This document shows positions 7,484 through 16,360 of a stretch of 64,000 nt of DNA, one piece after another (the first letter of the stretch is position 1; each line of letters begins with the position of its first letter). The notes below the pieces were generated by a model that saw only the letters and a program-made list of their open reading frames with translations, was not told the DNA's origin and made no database searches. The position numbers and the translations under genes were made by a program. The stretch covers positions 558,001 through 622,000 of the forward strand of contig NZ_JAHUZG010000001.1 in the NCBI RefSeq assembly GCF_019218285.1, given 5' to 3'. This DNA comes from Antarctobacter sediminis (GTDB taxonomy: Bacteria; Pseudomonadota; Alphaproteobacteria; Rhodobacterales; Rhodobacteraceae).

Positions 7484-9107
7484 CGAACAATTCCTTTATG
7501 GGCAACTTGAACCGGGCCTCGCGTCCCTCGGGCACAGCCAGCGCGGATTCAAGGATGTATCTGGCACGCAGCAGCATGCGGCGCGCGTGGGACTGGTCGA
7601 CGACAAAGCGCGTCGAACTGGCAAAGGACCGCGCCAGTCCAAGGGCGAGGCGGTATTCAAAGGTGGCGTCTTTCTGGCGGCGGGCGAACTTGGCGGCCAT
7701 TGCGTGCATCTGGGTGGCCACCGCAGAAATCCGCGCGCGGGTCTGCGCATCCAGCACTTGCAGGCGATAGTTGGATACCATGAAGACCGAAACATCCTGC
7801 ACGTAATCCATGTAGCGCGAGCGGTGCAGGTCGATGAAACGGATCTTGCGGCTGACCGGGTCATAAATCACGTTGTCGAGGTTGAAATCCCCGTGGATGT
7901 AGACCGAGAAGGGTGCCGGCAGCCGGGCCTCTCGCTTGGCCGCCGCGGCGATCAGATCGTCAAAACCCTCGATGACCAGCCCGTTCAGAACCTGACGCCC
8001 ACGGGCATGGCGTGGATGCAGGCGATAGACATCTTTCATGCGTTTGGCCAACTGGTCCATGGCGCGCATTTCGGCGGGTTCCCCGGTAAGGGTCTGCCGC
8101 CAGATGTCGCGGACGGTGCGGTGCAAGGCGTCGGTGGCTTCGGCCAGGGCCTTGTCGCTGCCGCCCAGAACGATGTCCTCAAAGGTCTCACCTTCAAGGT
8201 GTTCAATCAGCAGCGCGGCGCTTTTGCCGCTTTTTTCATAGGACAGGATTTCGGGGGCCAGACCGGGATAGACCGAGTTCCAGCTTTTGACGCCGACGCG
8301 CTCTTCCTTGACCTTGTGTTTGTCACCGTCCTTGAACACTGCGGCCACCGTCTTGCCTTTGGCATCGCGCAGCGAGACCGACGAAATGGCCGAACCCGAC
8401 CGTGTTTCGGCCAGAGGTTGCAGGGTGATTTCTTCGTCACGCGACACCCCGGCCAGAACGCTGCGCAGGGTGAAATATCTTTCGAACTGAACCGACTGCC
8501 CGATGTTGATCGACAGGATCGCCTCCGAGATCGTCTGCAAGGCTTCGCCCATGCGGGTGACTTCGTTCAGCGCCAGCAGGGCAAAGGCGAGGTCCTCGGT
8601 GTGCTTGGTGCCCTGCATGTCACGGGTGTAGGTGCGGAACAGTTGATCGTGAAAGCGGCCCATGTCGGTATGGATCTGCCCGATCTGCACCGCCAGCTTG
8701 CTGTCGCGTGCTTCCAGCGCATCGTGAATGCGGGCGACGGTCTTGCGCACTTTTTTCAGCGGGGCGACATAGGTGTCTGCCCTCAGCAATTTCTGGCGCT
8801 GGATGCGTTCGGCCTGATCCACGGCGCGACGGCCAAGCCGCGAGATCAGGTCGAGGTTCCGGGCAATCGTATCGATGCCTTGCAGGCGCAGGTTCTGCGG
8901 ATCGGGTTTCTTGCCGCGCATCATGCCGGTCAGACAGGCCTTGCGGACGCGCGACGACAGATTGTTGGAATACCCGGCCCGCTGGACCAGTTGCAGGGCT
9001 ACCTCGGATCGGGGGTCTGCGAAATAGGAGATCAGCCGGGACAACTGTCCATCCATCTCGGCAAGGAGAAAGGACATGTTCTCGGCGATGGCGTCGGGGC
9101 GTGACAC
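7476..9107 (-). CDS. PhoU-like/aminoglycoside-phosphotransferase-like fusion, first gene of the GAK-type operon
   Basis: A 543-residue two-part protein. Residues about 15-215 are nearly all helical with PhoU-like signatures (NLDLISRLGRRAVDQAER; later NEVTRMGEALQTISEAI). The C-terminal half has APH/choline-kinase-type catalytic motifs, HGDFNLDNVIYD at 405-416 and FIDLHRSRY with D426. I chose the GTG at 9107: AAGGAG sits seven bases upstream, whereas the ATG further upstream (9164) has no ribosome site and adds a non-homologous leader. It probably phosphorylates a small hydroxyl compound. The PhoU-like part could sense metal or phosphate (inference). It leads the operon and faces the CofD-like gene. 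Confidence 0.7.
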   Translation of the reverse strand: MSRPDAIAENMSFLLAEMDGQLSRLISYFADPRSEVALQLVQRAGYSNNLSSRVRKACLTGMMRGKKPDPQNLRLQGIDTIARNLDLISRLGRRAVDQAERIQRQKLLRADTYVAPLKKVRKTVARIHDALEARDSKLAVQIGQIHTDMGRFHDQLFRTYTRDMQGTKHTEDLAFALLALNEVTRMGEALQTISEAILSINIGQSVQFERYFTLRSVLAGVSRDEEITLQPLAETRSGSAISSVSLRDAKGKTVAAVFKDGDKHKVKEERVGVKSWNSVYPGLAPEILSYEKSGKSAALLIEHLEGETFEDIVLGGSDKALAEATDALHRTVRDIWRQTLTGEPAEMRAMDQLAKRMKDVYRLHPRHARGRQVLNGLVIEGFDDLIAAAAKREARLPAPFSVYIHGDFNLDNVIYDPVSRKIRFIDLHRSRYMDYVQDVSVFMVSNYRLQVLDAQTRARISAVATQMHAMAAKFARRQKDATFEYRLALGLARSFASSTRFVVDQSHARRMLLRARYILESALAVPEGREARFKLPIKELFDE

Positions 9108-9276
9108 GCTCGGGCTCCTTGTCAGTTCATGGTCCGCGCGCAATGGCAGGTTTCCGCGACACATGGATGACAGCGCGCGTCGTCGGGCGTATGAGGTGGC
9201 CGCGGTTCAAGGCGCCATATGGGCCAGCTTTGCCGCGGATGCAAAGCGACAAGCCCGCGCCCGCCCGGAGAATGCG
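9108..9276. promoter_or_regulatory. Divergent promoter region of the GAK-type cassette
   Basis: These 169 bases separate the operon's GTG start (9107) from the CofD-like ATG (9277) and must hold both promoters. Ribosome sites are visible at each end: ctcctt (AAGGAG on minus) at 9115-9120, and GGAG at 9267-9270. I see no convincing -35/-10 pair or operator palindrome. Both strands stay open across the region, so a longer N-terminus of the CofD-like protein cannot be excluded. Confidence 0.5.
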
Positions 9277-10464
9277 ATGAAACCGACCCCGATCACCGTG
9301 CAGCGCGAGGTCAGCCTGCCTGATGATCTGCGCGTGGCCCGCGCCGAAAGCGCCCCGCATCTGGGGCCTCGTATCCTGTTTTTCAGCGGGGGCAGCGCAT
9401 TGAACGGCGTGTCGCGCCGGCTCAAACGGTACAGTTTCAATTCGATGCACCTGATCACGCCGTTCGACAGCGGCGGCAGTTCGCGCGAACTGCGCGAGGC
9501 ATTTGACATGCCCGCCGTTGGCGATCTGCGGTCCCGCCTGATGGCGCTGGCCGATGAAACTGTCCTTGGGCAACCCGATGTTTATGCCCTGTTCACCCAC
9601 CGCTTTCCCAAGACCGCAGAGGCCAAGTGCCTGCGGGCCGAGGTGCAGCGCATGGCCAAGGGCAAACATGCGCTGATGTCGGCCATTGCGAAACCGATGC
9701 GCCAGTTGATCCAGAGCCAACTGGACAGCTTTCTGGCCGAGGTGCCGGACCGGTTCGACTATCGCAACGCCTCGATCGGCAACCTGATCCTTGCGGGCGG
9801 TTACCTGTCTCACGGCCGGGCGCTGGAGCCGGTGCTGTTCATGATGTCAAAAATGGTCGACGTGCGCGGCACCGTGCGGGCCGTTGTCGACGAAAACCTG
9901 CACCTTGGTGTTGATCTGAAAGACGGCCGCCGGATCATCGGCCAGCGCGCCCTGAGCGGCAAGGAAGTGCCCCCGATCAACAGCCCGGTGGTCCGCTGTT
10001 TCCTCTCTGCTTCGCCAGACGAGGAACGGCATGTCGATGTGCCGCTGCCCAAGCGGAACCGCAAGCTGATCGAGCAGGCCGATGTGATCTGCTATCCGCC
10101 GGGCAGCCTGTATTCCAGTATTATCGCCAATCTGCTGCCTTCGGGCGTGGGCAGGGCTGTGGCGGCCCGGCCTGTTCCCAAGGTCTATTTGCCCAGCGTC
10201 GGCAAGGATCCCGAAGCCATGGGCCATGACCTTGCCGATCAGGTCGCCGCGATCCTTGCGCCGCTGATGGCGGATGCCGGGGCAGGGGCGCGGGCCGTGG
10301 ACCTGATGACCCATGTGCTTTGCGATACGGATGTCCCCGAGCCGTCCTGCGCCGAAGTCACGAAACGGCACGGAATTCCCTGCATCCGTTTGCCCCTGCG
10401 ACAGCCGGGCGCGGCCCTGTACGACGATGATCTGGTCGCGCGGGTGCTGATTTCGCTCAACTGA
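9277..10464 (+). CDS. CofD-like (2-phospho-L-lactate transferase fold) protein, GAK-type system
   Basis: A 395-residue protein of the CofD/YvcK superfamily. Diagnostic motifs: FFSGGSALNGVSRRLK at 35-50 (the substrate GG-loop), a DSGGSSRELR segment at 64-73, IGNLILAG near 167-174, and YPPGSLYSSIIANLLPSG at 273-290. CofD joins a nucleotide-activated phospho-acid to a flavin during F420 synthesis, whereas YvcK-type proteins bind UDP-sugars. No other F420 gene is present. The start at 9277 has GGAG six bases upstream. It is divergent from the kinase/ATP-grasp operon, the arrangement expected for the 'GAK system CofD-like protein' family (recalled). The likely role is transfer of an activated phospho-group; the acceptor is unknown. 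Confidence 0.75.
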   Translation: MKPTPITVQREVSLPDDLRVARAESAPHLGPRILFFSGGSALNGVSRRLKRYSFNSMHLITPFDSGGSSRELREAFDMPAVGDLRSRLMALADETVLGQPDVYALFTHRFPKTAEAKCLRAEVQRMAKGKHALMSAIAKPMRQLIQSQLDSFLAEVPDRFDYRNASIGNLILAGGYLSHGRALEPVLFMMSKMVDVRGTVRAVVDENLHLGVDLKDGRRIIGQRALSGKEVPPINSPVVRCFLSASPDEERHVDVPLPKRNRKLIEQADVICYPPGSLYSSIIANLLPSGVGRAVAARPVPKVYLPSVGKDPEAMGHDLADQVAAILAPLMADAGAGARAVDLMTHVLCDTDVPEPSCAEVTKRHGIPCIRLPLRQPGAALYDDDLVARVLISLN

Positions 10465-10485
10465 CCGGCGCACGCGCCGTCCGGA

Positions 10486-12288
10486 TCAGATGAAATCCGC
10501 GGCGGTGATATCGCCCGGGGCCAGCCCCTCCAGCGTGATAAAGACTGTCGGATCGGCGGTGAGGGCGACGCGCAGGCCGTCGGTCTCGGCGGTGACGGTC
10601 AGGTCGTCGAAACTCAGGCCGCCCGTCAATTGGATGACGTCCGAGCCGTCTTCGAAATCCAGCACCCGGTCCTGGCCGGAACTGTCGCCGAAGATGAACT
10701 GGTCCGGGCCAGAGCCGCCCACCAGAATGTCATTTCCGGTACCGCCGTCGATGGTATCCGCACGACCGCCGCCATAGATCTGGTCATCGCCATCGCCGCC
10801 GCTCAGCGCGTTTCGGCCACCGTTGCCGGACAGAACATCATCGTAGTCCGAGCCGATCAGGTTGCCGATGGAGACAAGGCTGTCGCCCTCGGCATGACCG
10901 CCCGCGGCAGAGTTGCTGAACAATGCGACCGTTACCCCGGCGTCAGAGGTTTCATAGCTGGCGGTGTCCCGGCTGTAGCCGCCATAGATCTGATCCGCGC
11001 CTGCGCCGCCGATGAACACATTGTCGTTGGCGTCACCGGACAGAACATCGTCGTGGTCCGACCCCGTCAGGTTTTCGATCGAAGCAAAGCTGTCGCCCTC
11101 GGCGTCGCCGCCCGAGGCCGTGTTGTTGTAAAGCGCGACACGGATGCCGCTGTCGGAACCTGCGTAGCTGACCGTGTCGAGGCCGTCACCGCCGTCCATG
11201 ATGTCGGCACCGGCCCCGCCGACCAGCAGGTCGCTGCCGTCCCCGGCGGTCAGCGTGTCGCTGCCTGCTCCGCCGATCAGGATATCCGCGCCCGCTCCGG
11301 TCGAGATGTCGTTGGCGGCAGAGTTGCCGGTCACCGTATCGTCGCCCGATCCCGTCACCGCGTTTTCGATCACCGCGCCCCGGGCGATGCCGAAGGTTCC
11401 GACATAGCCGTCGAGGTCAGACCAGGTTTCGGCCAGCAGGCTCAGTCGCTGATCTGCTGTGCGGCTGCCAAGGTCGATGGTGTCGATGCCGTCACTGTCA
11501 AAGATCGTCACGGCATAACCCGGGGCCAGATCCATCCCTGCACTGGTCAGCGGCGTGCCATCACCATAGACCGTGTTCCCCGTATGCACGTTGTCGGGCG
11601 TGCCATAAAGTGTATGAATGGCAAGGATATCGGCCATCTGTGGCGTCGCCAGATAGGCATAAGACGCATCGACGTTCGGATTTTCCCACTGCGCGAAATA
11701 CGACATGACCGACATCTGCCAGCTGTCGTTGGCGTAATGGGCGTCAGAGGCAAAATCGCCGCTGCCATTGTAGTTGCCGCCGTGCCCCAGACCCAGAGCA
11801 TGGCCGATTTCATGGATATAGGTCTGGTAGTAATAGTCGGCGTTGCTCTGCCAGCTGACATGTACGTTGACCACGGAATAGGCGATTTCATTCCACGATG
11901 TGTAAACCGCCGAGTAGGCATAGGCCCCGGTGTCGGTGTGCTGAAAGGTGATGTCGGCATCTTCGATCGTGACGGTGAACACCAGCCCCGAAACCGCCGA
12001 CCACGCGTCCAAAGCGTCCAGTGCAGCCTGTTGGCCCATGGCGTCCAACGCGGTGATGTTCACCGAAATTTCGTCGCCGTATTGCACATCGAAGGCGCGC
12101 CAGTCGCCGCCGCCGTCCTGCCAGTAGGCATGGGTCAACTGATAGGCGACCTGATCCAGCGTGTAGACCGGCTTGGCATTGGCGGGATCATCGGATTCAC
12201 CATCCTGCGGACGCGCGGATGTTGGTCCTGTCAGGCCGTGAAAGTCATAGTCCGAACGGGGATCTAGGCTTTGGCAGAGAAAACACAT
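10486..12288 (-). CDS. Secreted M10 (serralysin-type) metallopeptidase with RTX repeats
   Basis: A 600-residue zinc protease. The metzincin site HEIGHALGLGH is at 159-169, with the Met-turn SVMSYF at 193-198. Residues about 310-530 carry GGxGxD calcium-binding RTX nonapeptides, interleaved with 70-residue units of the type 'DTASY..SDAGVTVALF'. The last 60 residues (VLDFEDGSDVIQL to the end) form the C-terminal type I secretion signal. There is no N-terminal signal peptide, as expected for type I substrates. The C-terminal 60 residues closely resemble those of the neighbouring 1032-residue RTX protein. No ABC exporter, membrane-fusion or inhibitor gene is in the window. It converges on the CofD-like gene 21 bp away. 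Confidence 0.9.
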   Translation of the reverse strand: MCFLCQSLDPRSDYDFHGLTGPTSARPQDGESDDPANAKPVYTLDQVAYQLTHAYWQDGGGDWRAFDVQYGDEISVNITALDAMGQQAALDALDAWSAVSGLVFTVTIEDADITFQHTDTGAYAYSAVYTSWNEIAYSVVNVHVSWQSNADYYYQTYIHEIGHALGLGHGGNYNGSGDFASDAHYANDSWQMSVMSYFAQWENPNVDASYAYLATPQMADILAIHTLYGTPDNVHTGNTVYGDGTPLTSAGMDLAPGYAVTIFDSDGIDTIDLGSRTADQRLSLLAETWSDLDGYVGTFGIARGAVIENAVTGSGDDTVTGNSAANDISTGAGADILIGGAGSDTLTAGDGSDLLVGGAGADIMDGGDGLDTVSYAGSDSGIRVALYNNTASGGDAEGDSFASIENLTGSDHDDVLSGDANDNVFIGGAGADQIYGGYSRDTASYETSDAGVTVALFSNSAAGGHAEGDSLVSIGNLIGSDYDDVLSGNGGRNALSGGDGDDQIYGGGRADTIDGGTGNDILVGGSGPDQFIFGDSSGQDRVLDFEDGSDVIQLTGGLSFDDLTVTAETDGLRVALTADPTVFITLEGLAPGDITAADFI

Positions 12289-12777
12289 GAGCAGGCTGTG
12301 TCCTTCGTGTCAGTGCGCGCGACCGTGGTGATCGGCGGGTGCAGAGGCGTGTCCCGGACGGGTCGCCTCTGTCAGGAGGGTGTGGCTGAACGCCGGAAAA
12401 CATGAGGTCACGAGACAAGCGGGGGCAGCGGTATGTGCAACGGCGGCAGCGAACCGTTTGTGGGCCATCATGTGTTTCATCCTGCGGCAGCGTTTCGGGC
12501 AGCGGACCGATGGCAGTTCGGTCACCGGATGATCTAGCCCCCCGAGTTTGGGATTGGCTGGGCCAGAACGTGTTGATGTTGCGTCATTGGTGAGCACATC
12601 GAAACGATGTATCGCCGTAAGGATACACCGTTTCCAAGCGGGTTGGATCGGTCCGGGCCTGCCATCGGCGGATTTTGGGCTGTTCAACTGGGGGTTGCGG
12701 CGCTTGGGCGCCGATTACCTGCCAACGGACGGATGACCCGCCGTTGGGCAAGGCGCGCCGCGGCTGGCGCGGGCGGC
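12289..12777. other. 489-bp gap between two RTX genes
   Basis: It presumably holds the promoter of the M10 peptidase (minus). A 53-codon frame at 12310-12471 (minus, starting MMAHK, with AGGA eight bases upstream) has a hydrophobic N-terminal stretch and could be a small exported peptide, but nothing else supports it. The rest shows no recognisable gene, repeat or terminator with a U-tract. Confidence 0.4.
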
Positions 12778-15700
12778 TCAGGTGAAATCGTCGGCGGTGA
12801 TATCGCCCGGGTTCAGCCCCTCAAGCGTGATATGCACGCTGGGATCGGAGGCAAGGGCGATCCTTTGCCCCGAGGCGACCGTGGTCACCGTGAGATCGGC
12901 AAAGGTCAGTCCGCCAGTCAGTTGAATCAGGTCCGTGCCGTCCTCGAAATCCAGAACGGTGTCCTGACCGCTCTGGGTGCCAAAGACAAAGTGATCCCCC
13001 CCGGGGCCGCCGCTCAACGTGTCGTTCCCGGACCCGCCGTCCAGCGTGTCGGAGGACCCGCCGCCATAGAGCTGGTCATCGCCGTCCCCCCCGATCAATA
13101 TGTTCCGTCCACCATTGCCCGACAGAACGTCGTCGTGATCCGATCCGGTCAGGTTTTCGATGGACACAAGCGTGTCGCCGGTGGCATCTCCGCCGGTGGC
13201 CGAGTTGTTGAACAGCCCGACGCGGACCCCGGCGTCGGACCCGGCATAGCTGGCCGTGTCGGCGCTGAAACCGCCATAGATCCGGTCTGCTCCGTCGCCG
13301 CCTTCGATCGTGTTGCGCCCGCTGTCGCCGGACAGTTCATCGTTGAAATCGGATCCGATCAGGTTCTCGATCGACACCAGCATATCGCCGGACGCATGGC
13401 CCCCGGAGGCGCTGTTGTTGAACAGGCCGACCCGAACCGCGGAATCCGATCCGGCATAGCTGGCCGTGTCGGAATTGAAGCCGCCATAGATCTGGTCACC
13501 GCCCGCGCCGCCTTCGATGATGTTTGCGCCGCTGTCGCCCGAAAGTTCGTCGCCAAATTCCGATCCGATCAGGTTCTCGATCGAGATCAGGCTGTCACCG
13601 GCGGCATGCCCTCCCATCGCCGTGTTGTTATAGAGCGCGACCCGTACCGGCGCGTCGGAATCGGCAAAACTTGCCGTATCCAGATCCGTACCACCGTCGA
13701 GAATGTCCTGACCCGCACCGCCATTCAGCGTGTCATGCCCGGCCTGACCTCGGATGGTGTCGTTTCCGGCATCGCCCCGGACAAGGTCATCGCCGGCACC
13801 GGCCTCGATCAGATCGCCGCCATCCGGCCCCGAACCGCCGTCGCCGCCAAGGATCGTATCATCTCCGGCACCCCCCAGAATGGTGTCATCGCCGTTGCGG
13901 CCTTCAAGCCGTCCCGGCGCCGCCAGCCCCAGCAGGATGTCGTCGGACAAGGTGCCGATCGCAGGGTTGGCCGAAAGCGTGCCGAAGTTGAAGGTCGCGC
14001 GGATGATGCCGACGGTCATGTCGTCGAATTGCAGCGCAGTGAATCCGCTGAGCTGATCCACCCCGTCCGGTCCGCTGATCTGGACGATCGGGTCCAGCAC
14101 TTGCTGAGGCGTCTGGATCACATAGTCGGACCGCAGCCCGGAAAACACCGCAACGCTGGAATAGGCGGCAAAGGACAGCCAACTGCCCGTCAGGATGTCA
14201 TTGCCGGGGCCGCCATCAATGATCGAATTTCCAATCGACGCGGAAATCGTATCATCGCCCATGCCGCCTTCGGCACTGCCTGTGCCACTTAGAACCGTCA
14301 TGAAAATCAGGTCATCGGCAAGCCGGCGGCTGCCATCGGAAAAGAGGATGTCCCCCAGCAGCGGCGGCGCGCCGTCACCGGTTTGGATCTGTACGATGCG
14401 ATTGTCAAAGACCAGCCGTTCGACGTTGGTCAGCGTATCGGTGCCTTCGGGGCCGTCGACCTGCACATACCGTATCCCGCCTTGCTGATAGGTGGTGACG
14501 GTGTATTCGGATCTGCGGCCGGAATAGATGGCAAGGTCCAGCCCGGGGCCGCCATCTATCGTGTCGTCTCCCGGTCCGCCGATCAGCGCGTCATTGTCTG
14601 CGCCGCCTTCCAGCAGGTCATTGCCTTCGTTACCTTCGAGCCTGTCGCCACCCGATCCACCCTGAACGGTATCGTTGCCTTCCATGCCGCGGATCAGGTC
14701 CGGATCGCCGCCGCCTTGCAAGAGATCATGACCGTCATTGCCAACGATCAGATCATCGCCATCGGTTCCGACAATGGTGCCGTCGTTTTCAAAGCCTGGA
14801 ATGCTGGGCAGGACAAATTGTTCGCCGTCCGTCAGGTCACGGAACCCGGCGATGGTTTCGGCAAAGGCCGCGCGGTCGATCCCGAACCATTGCAGCGTCT
14901 GCTCGATGACCCATGCTTCCATTTCGGCGCGCCAGAGATCAAGGCCGGAACGGGCGTCGGGATGTGTTGACGCGACCGGGTTGCCGGCGCTGTCGTAATA
15001 GCGGCTTTCCTGGATCGTGATAATCCTGTCCAGTGATGGCAGGTAATAATCGTTTGGCGACCCGTCGATCTGGTAGGGACCTTCGAAATCTTCGGCGGTC
15101 ACACCGGCCGGATCGAAGATGAACGGCGAGCCCCCGTAGCCATAGGCGCTTCGGCCTTCGATCTGATCGAACCCGGCGCTGTAGAATTCGGGAAAGGGAG
15201 CACCGTCGAGATAGGCTTCGTACCGGAAGTTTGAAATCGGGACAGCGGTCACGCGGGTCAGGACATATTCCACGACGTCTTCAAAGAAGGCCATGACATC
15301 CTCGATCTGTCGCGAGATCTTGTCCGATGCGATTTCATCTCCTTCGAGTTCGCGCGCGACTTCCATCCGGACGTAAAGCGTATAGGCAACCGCGGCGATA
15401 CCTGCCTTGAGCGCGTTCAGCGCCGTGGGCGGATCGCTGGGTTCCATCATCTGCGTCGCCTGTGCAAGCGCGTCACGCAAGGCCCGCGAGGCATCTGCGA
15501 TGATCTCGGCGCGGTCGATATCAGGGTCAATCGAATATGAGGCCAAGAGATCCAGAGCACTGGCCGCGCGGGATTGCGCGCTGGCCAGCAATTGCTGCTG
15601 GAGATCGGAAAACTCGGAAATGATGAGCTCGGTCAGGGCGCGCTCCATTTCGACGATATCGTCCTGAAGCTGTTCGATCTCGTCTTTCAGCTCGGCAATT

Positions 15701-15876
15701 GCGGCAAGGTTGGGATCCTCGACGTCATTGAAGGTGCCGTTGCCGTTCACATGAGCATAAATCTCGGACGCGATGGTGTAGACCGTTCCGGCAATGGTGA
15801 GAACATTGGCGATGGAACTGAAACCATTTCCGCCCAAAAGCCCGGAAACACCTTTATCGATCTGAAAGAATGGCAT
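12778..15876 (-). CDS. Large RTX protein with a helical N-terminal domain, type I secretion substrate
   Basis: A 1032-residue protein. Residues 20-42 are a hydrophobic helix. Residues about 55-205 form long charged helices (coiled-coil-like, EIEQLQDDIVEMERALTEL), and 210-365 is a mixed domain without RTX repeats. From about 370 to 970 there are many GGxGxDxL calcium-binding repeats and three tandem 70-residue units. The last 60 residues match the secretion tail of the adjacent M10 peptidase. It is therefore very likely exported by a type I system encoded elsewhere. The N-terminal half shows no enzyme motif I know; adhesin, S-layer or pore-forming roles are all open. It starts at 15876 and is preceded by an AT-rich gap. 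Confidence 0.8.
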   Translation of the reverse strand: MPFFQIDKGVSGLLGGNGFSSIANVLTIAGTVYTIASEIYAHVNGNGTFNDVEDPNLAAIAELKDEIEQLQDDIVEMERALTELIISEFSDLQQQLLASAQSRAASALDLLASYSIDPDIDRAEIIADASRALRDALAQATQMMEPSDPPTALNALKAGIAAVAYTLYVRMEVARELEGDEIASDKISRQIEDVMAFFEDVVEYVLTRVTAVPISNFRYEAYLDGAPFPEFYSAGFDQIEGRSAYGYGGSPFIFDPAGVTAEDFEGPYQIDGSPNDYYLPSLDRIITIQESRYYDSAGNPVASTHPDARSGLDLWRAEMEAWVIEQTLQWFGIDRAAFAETIAGFRDLTDGEQFVLPSIPGFENDGTIVGTDGDDLIVGNDGHDLLQGGGDPDLIRGMEGNDTVQGGSGGDRLEGNEGNDLLEGGADNDALIGGPGDDTIDGGPGLDLAIYSGRRSEYTVTTYQQGGIRYVQVDGPEGTDTLTNVERLVFDNRIVQIQTGDGAPPLLGDILFSDGSRRLADDLIFMTVLSGTGSAEGGMGDDTISASIGNSIIDGGPGNDILTGSWLSFAAYSSVAVFSGLRSDYVIQTPQQVLDPIVQISGPDGVDQLSGFTALQFDDMTVGIIRATFNFGTLSANPAIGTLSDDILLGLAAPGRLEGRNGDDTILGGAGDDTILGGDGGSGPDGGDLIEAGAGDDLVRGDAGNDTIRGQAGHDTLNGGAGQDILDGGTDLDTASFADSDAPVRVALYNNTAMGGHAAGDSLISIENLIGSEFGDELSGDSGANIIEGGAGGDQIYGGFNSDTASYAGSDSAVRVGLFNNSASGGHASGDMLVSIENLIGSDFNDELSGDSGRNTIEGGDGADRIYGGFSADTASYAGSDAGVRVGLFNNSATGGDATGDTLVSIENLTGSDHDDVLSGNGGRNILIGGDGDDQLYGGGSSDTLDGGSGNDTLSGGPGGDHFVFGTQSGQDTVLDFEDGTDLIQLTGGLTFADLTVTTVASGQRIALASDPSVHITLEGLNPGDITADDFT
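13061..13690 (-). repeat. Three tandem 210-bp (70-residue) repeats in the RTX gene
   Basis: The marker ccgccataga recurs at 13061, 13271 and 13481, exactly 210 bases apart. Each unit encodes a segment containing 'DTASYAGSD..VRVGLFNNSA', then 'SIENLIGSD', then RTX nonapeptides. A more diverged fourth copy lies to the right (to about 13.75 kb), and related units are in the M10 peptidase. The repetition is internal protein duplication, not a CRISPR or an element. Confidence 0.85.
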
Positions 15877-16360
15877 GGTCGTCTATCCCCCTTGGCGCGG
15901 TCTGTTCATGCTTTGCGCCAGGATCGACCGCCGAGGCCTGTCCCGTGTGCAGGGAAGGACGCTGTTCGGAACCACCTTTGTGACAATGTAAACCGCAAAT
16001 TATTTTATATCTTTTACGTTAGGGAAAGTTCCTTTGCAGGTCGAGGGCAATACAGGATTTTCAATGCGATCAGGGGCAGGGCGCAACCAGCCGTAAATTG
16101 GCGCGAACCATCAAAGGCAATGCAGCGAACACAGCAGGGCTCAATACGCTGCACATCCCGGACTTCAAAAACCTGAGGGAAGACAGCGACGACGCAAATG
16201 TCGGGCCCAAGGCCAAGCCGGTACAGAAGCATGATCGGGCTACTATGGGCTGACTTTCGGACGCCAAAGGCTCTTGCGATCGCAGCCGCCACAGCCACAC
16301 GGCGACAGGTGGCCGGGAATGGGGTAGGCTCGGACAACCGAGCCAGACCGGAGCCCCGAC
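15877..16360. other. 484-bp gap between the RTX gene and the 800-residue protein
   Basis: The gap separates divergent genes and should hold both promoters. An AT-rich patch at about 15978-16022 is the most promoter-like part. Frames of about 100 codons exist on the minus strand between 16014 and 16369, but they resemble no family I know. No repeat or RNA was recognised. Confidence 0.4.

Noticed and set aside
9277-10464. CofD-like gene as evidence of coenzyme F420 synthesis
   Set aside because: No cofC, cofE, cofG or cofH is present, and the neighbours match the GAK set instead.
12310-12471. Possible 53-codon exported peptide upstream of the M10 peptidase
   Set aside because: Only a weak ribosome site and a hydrophobic stretch support it; left inside the gap description.
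13061-13690. Regular 210-bp repeats that could be taken for an array or CRISPR
   Set aside because: The period is far too long, there are no unique spacers, and the repeats are in-frame 70-residue protein units.
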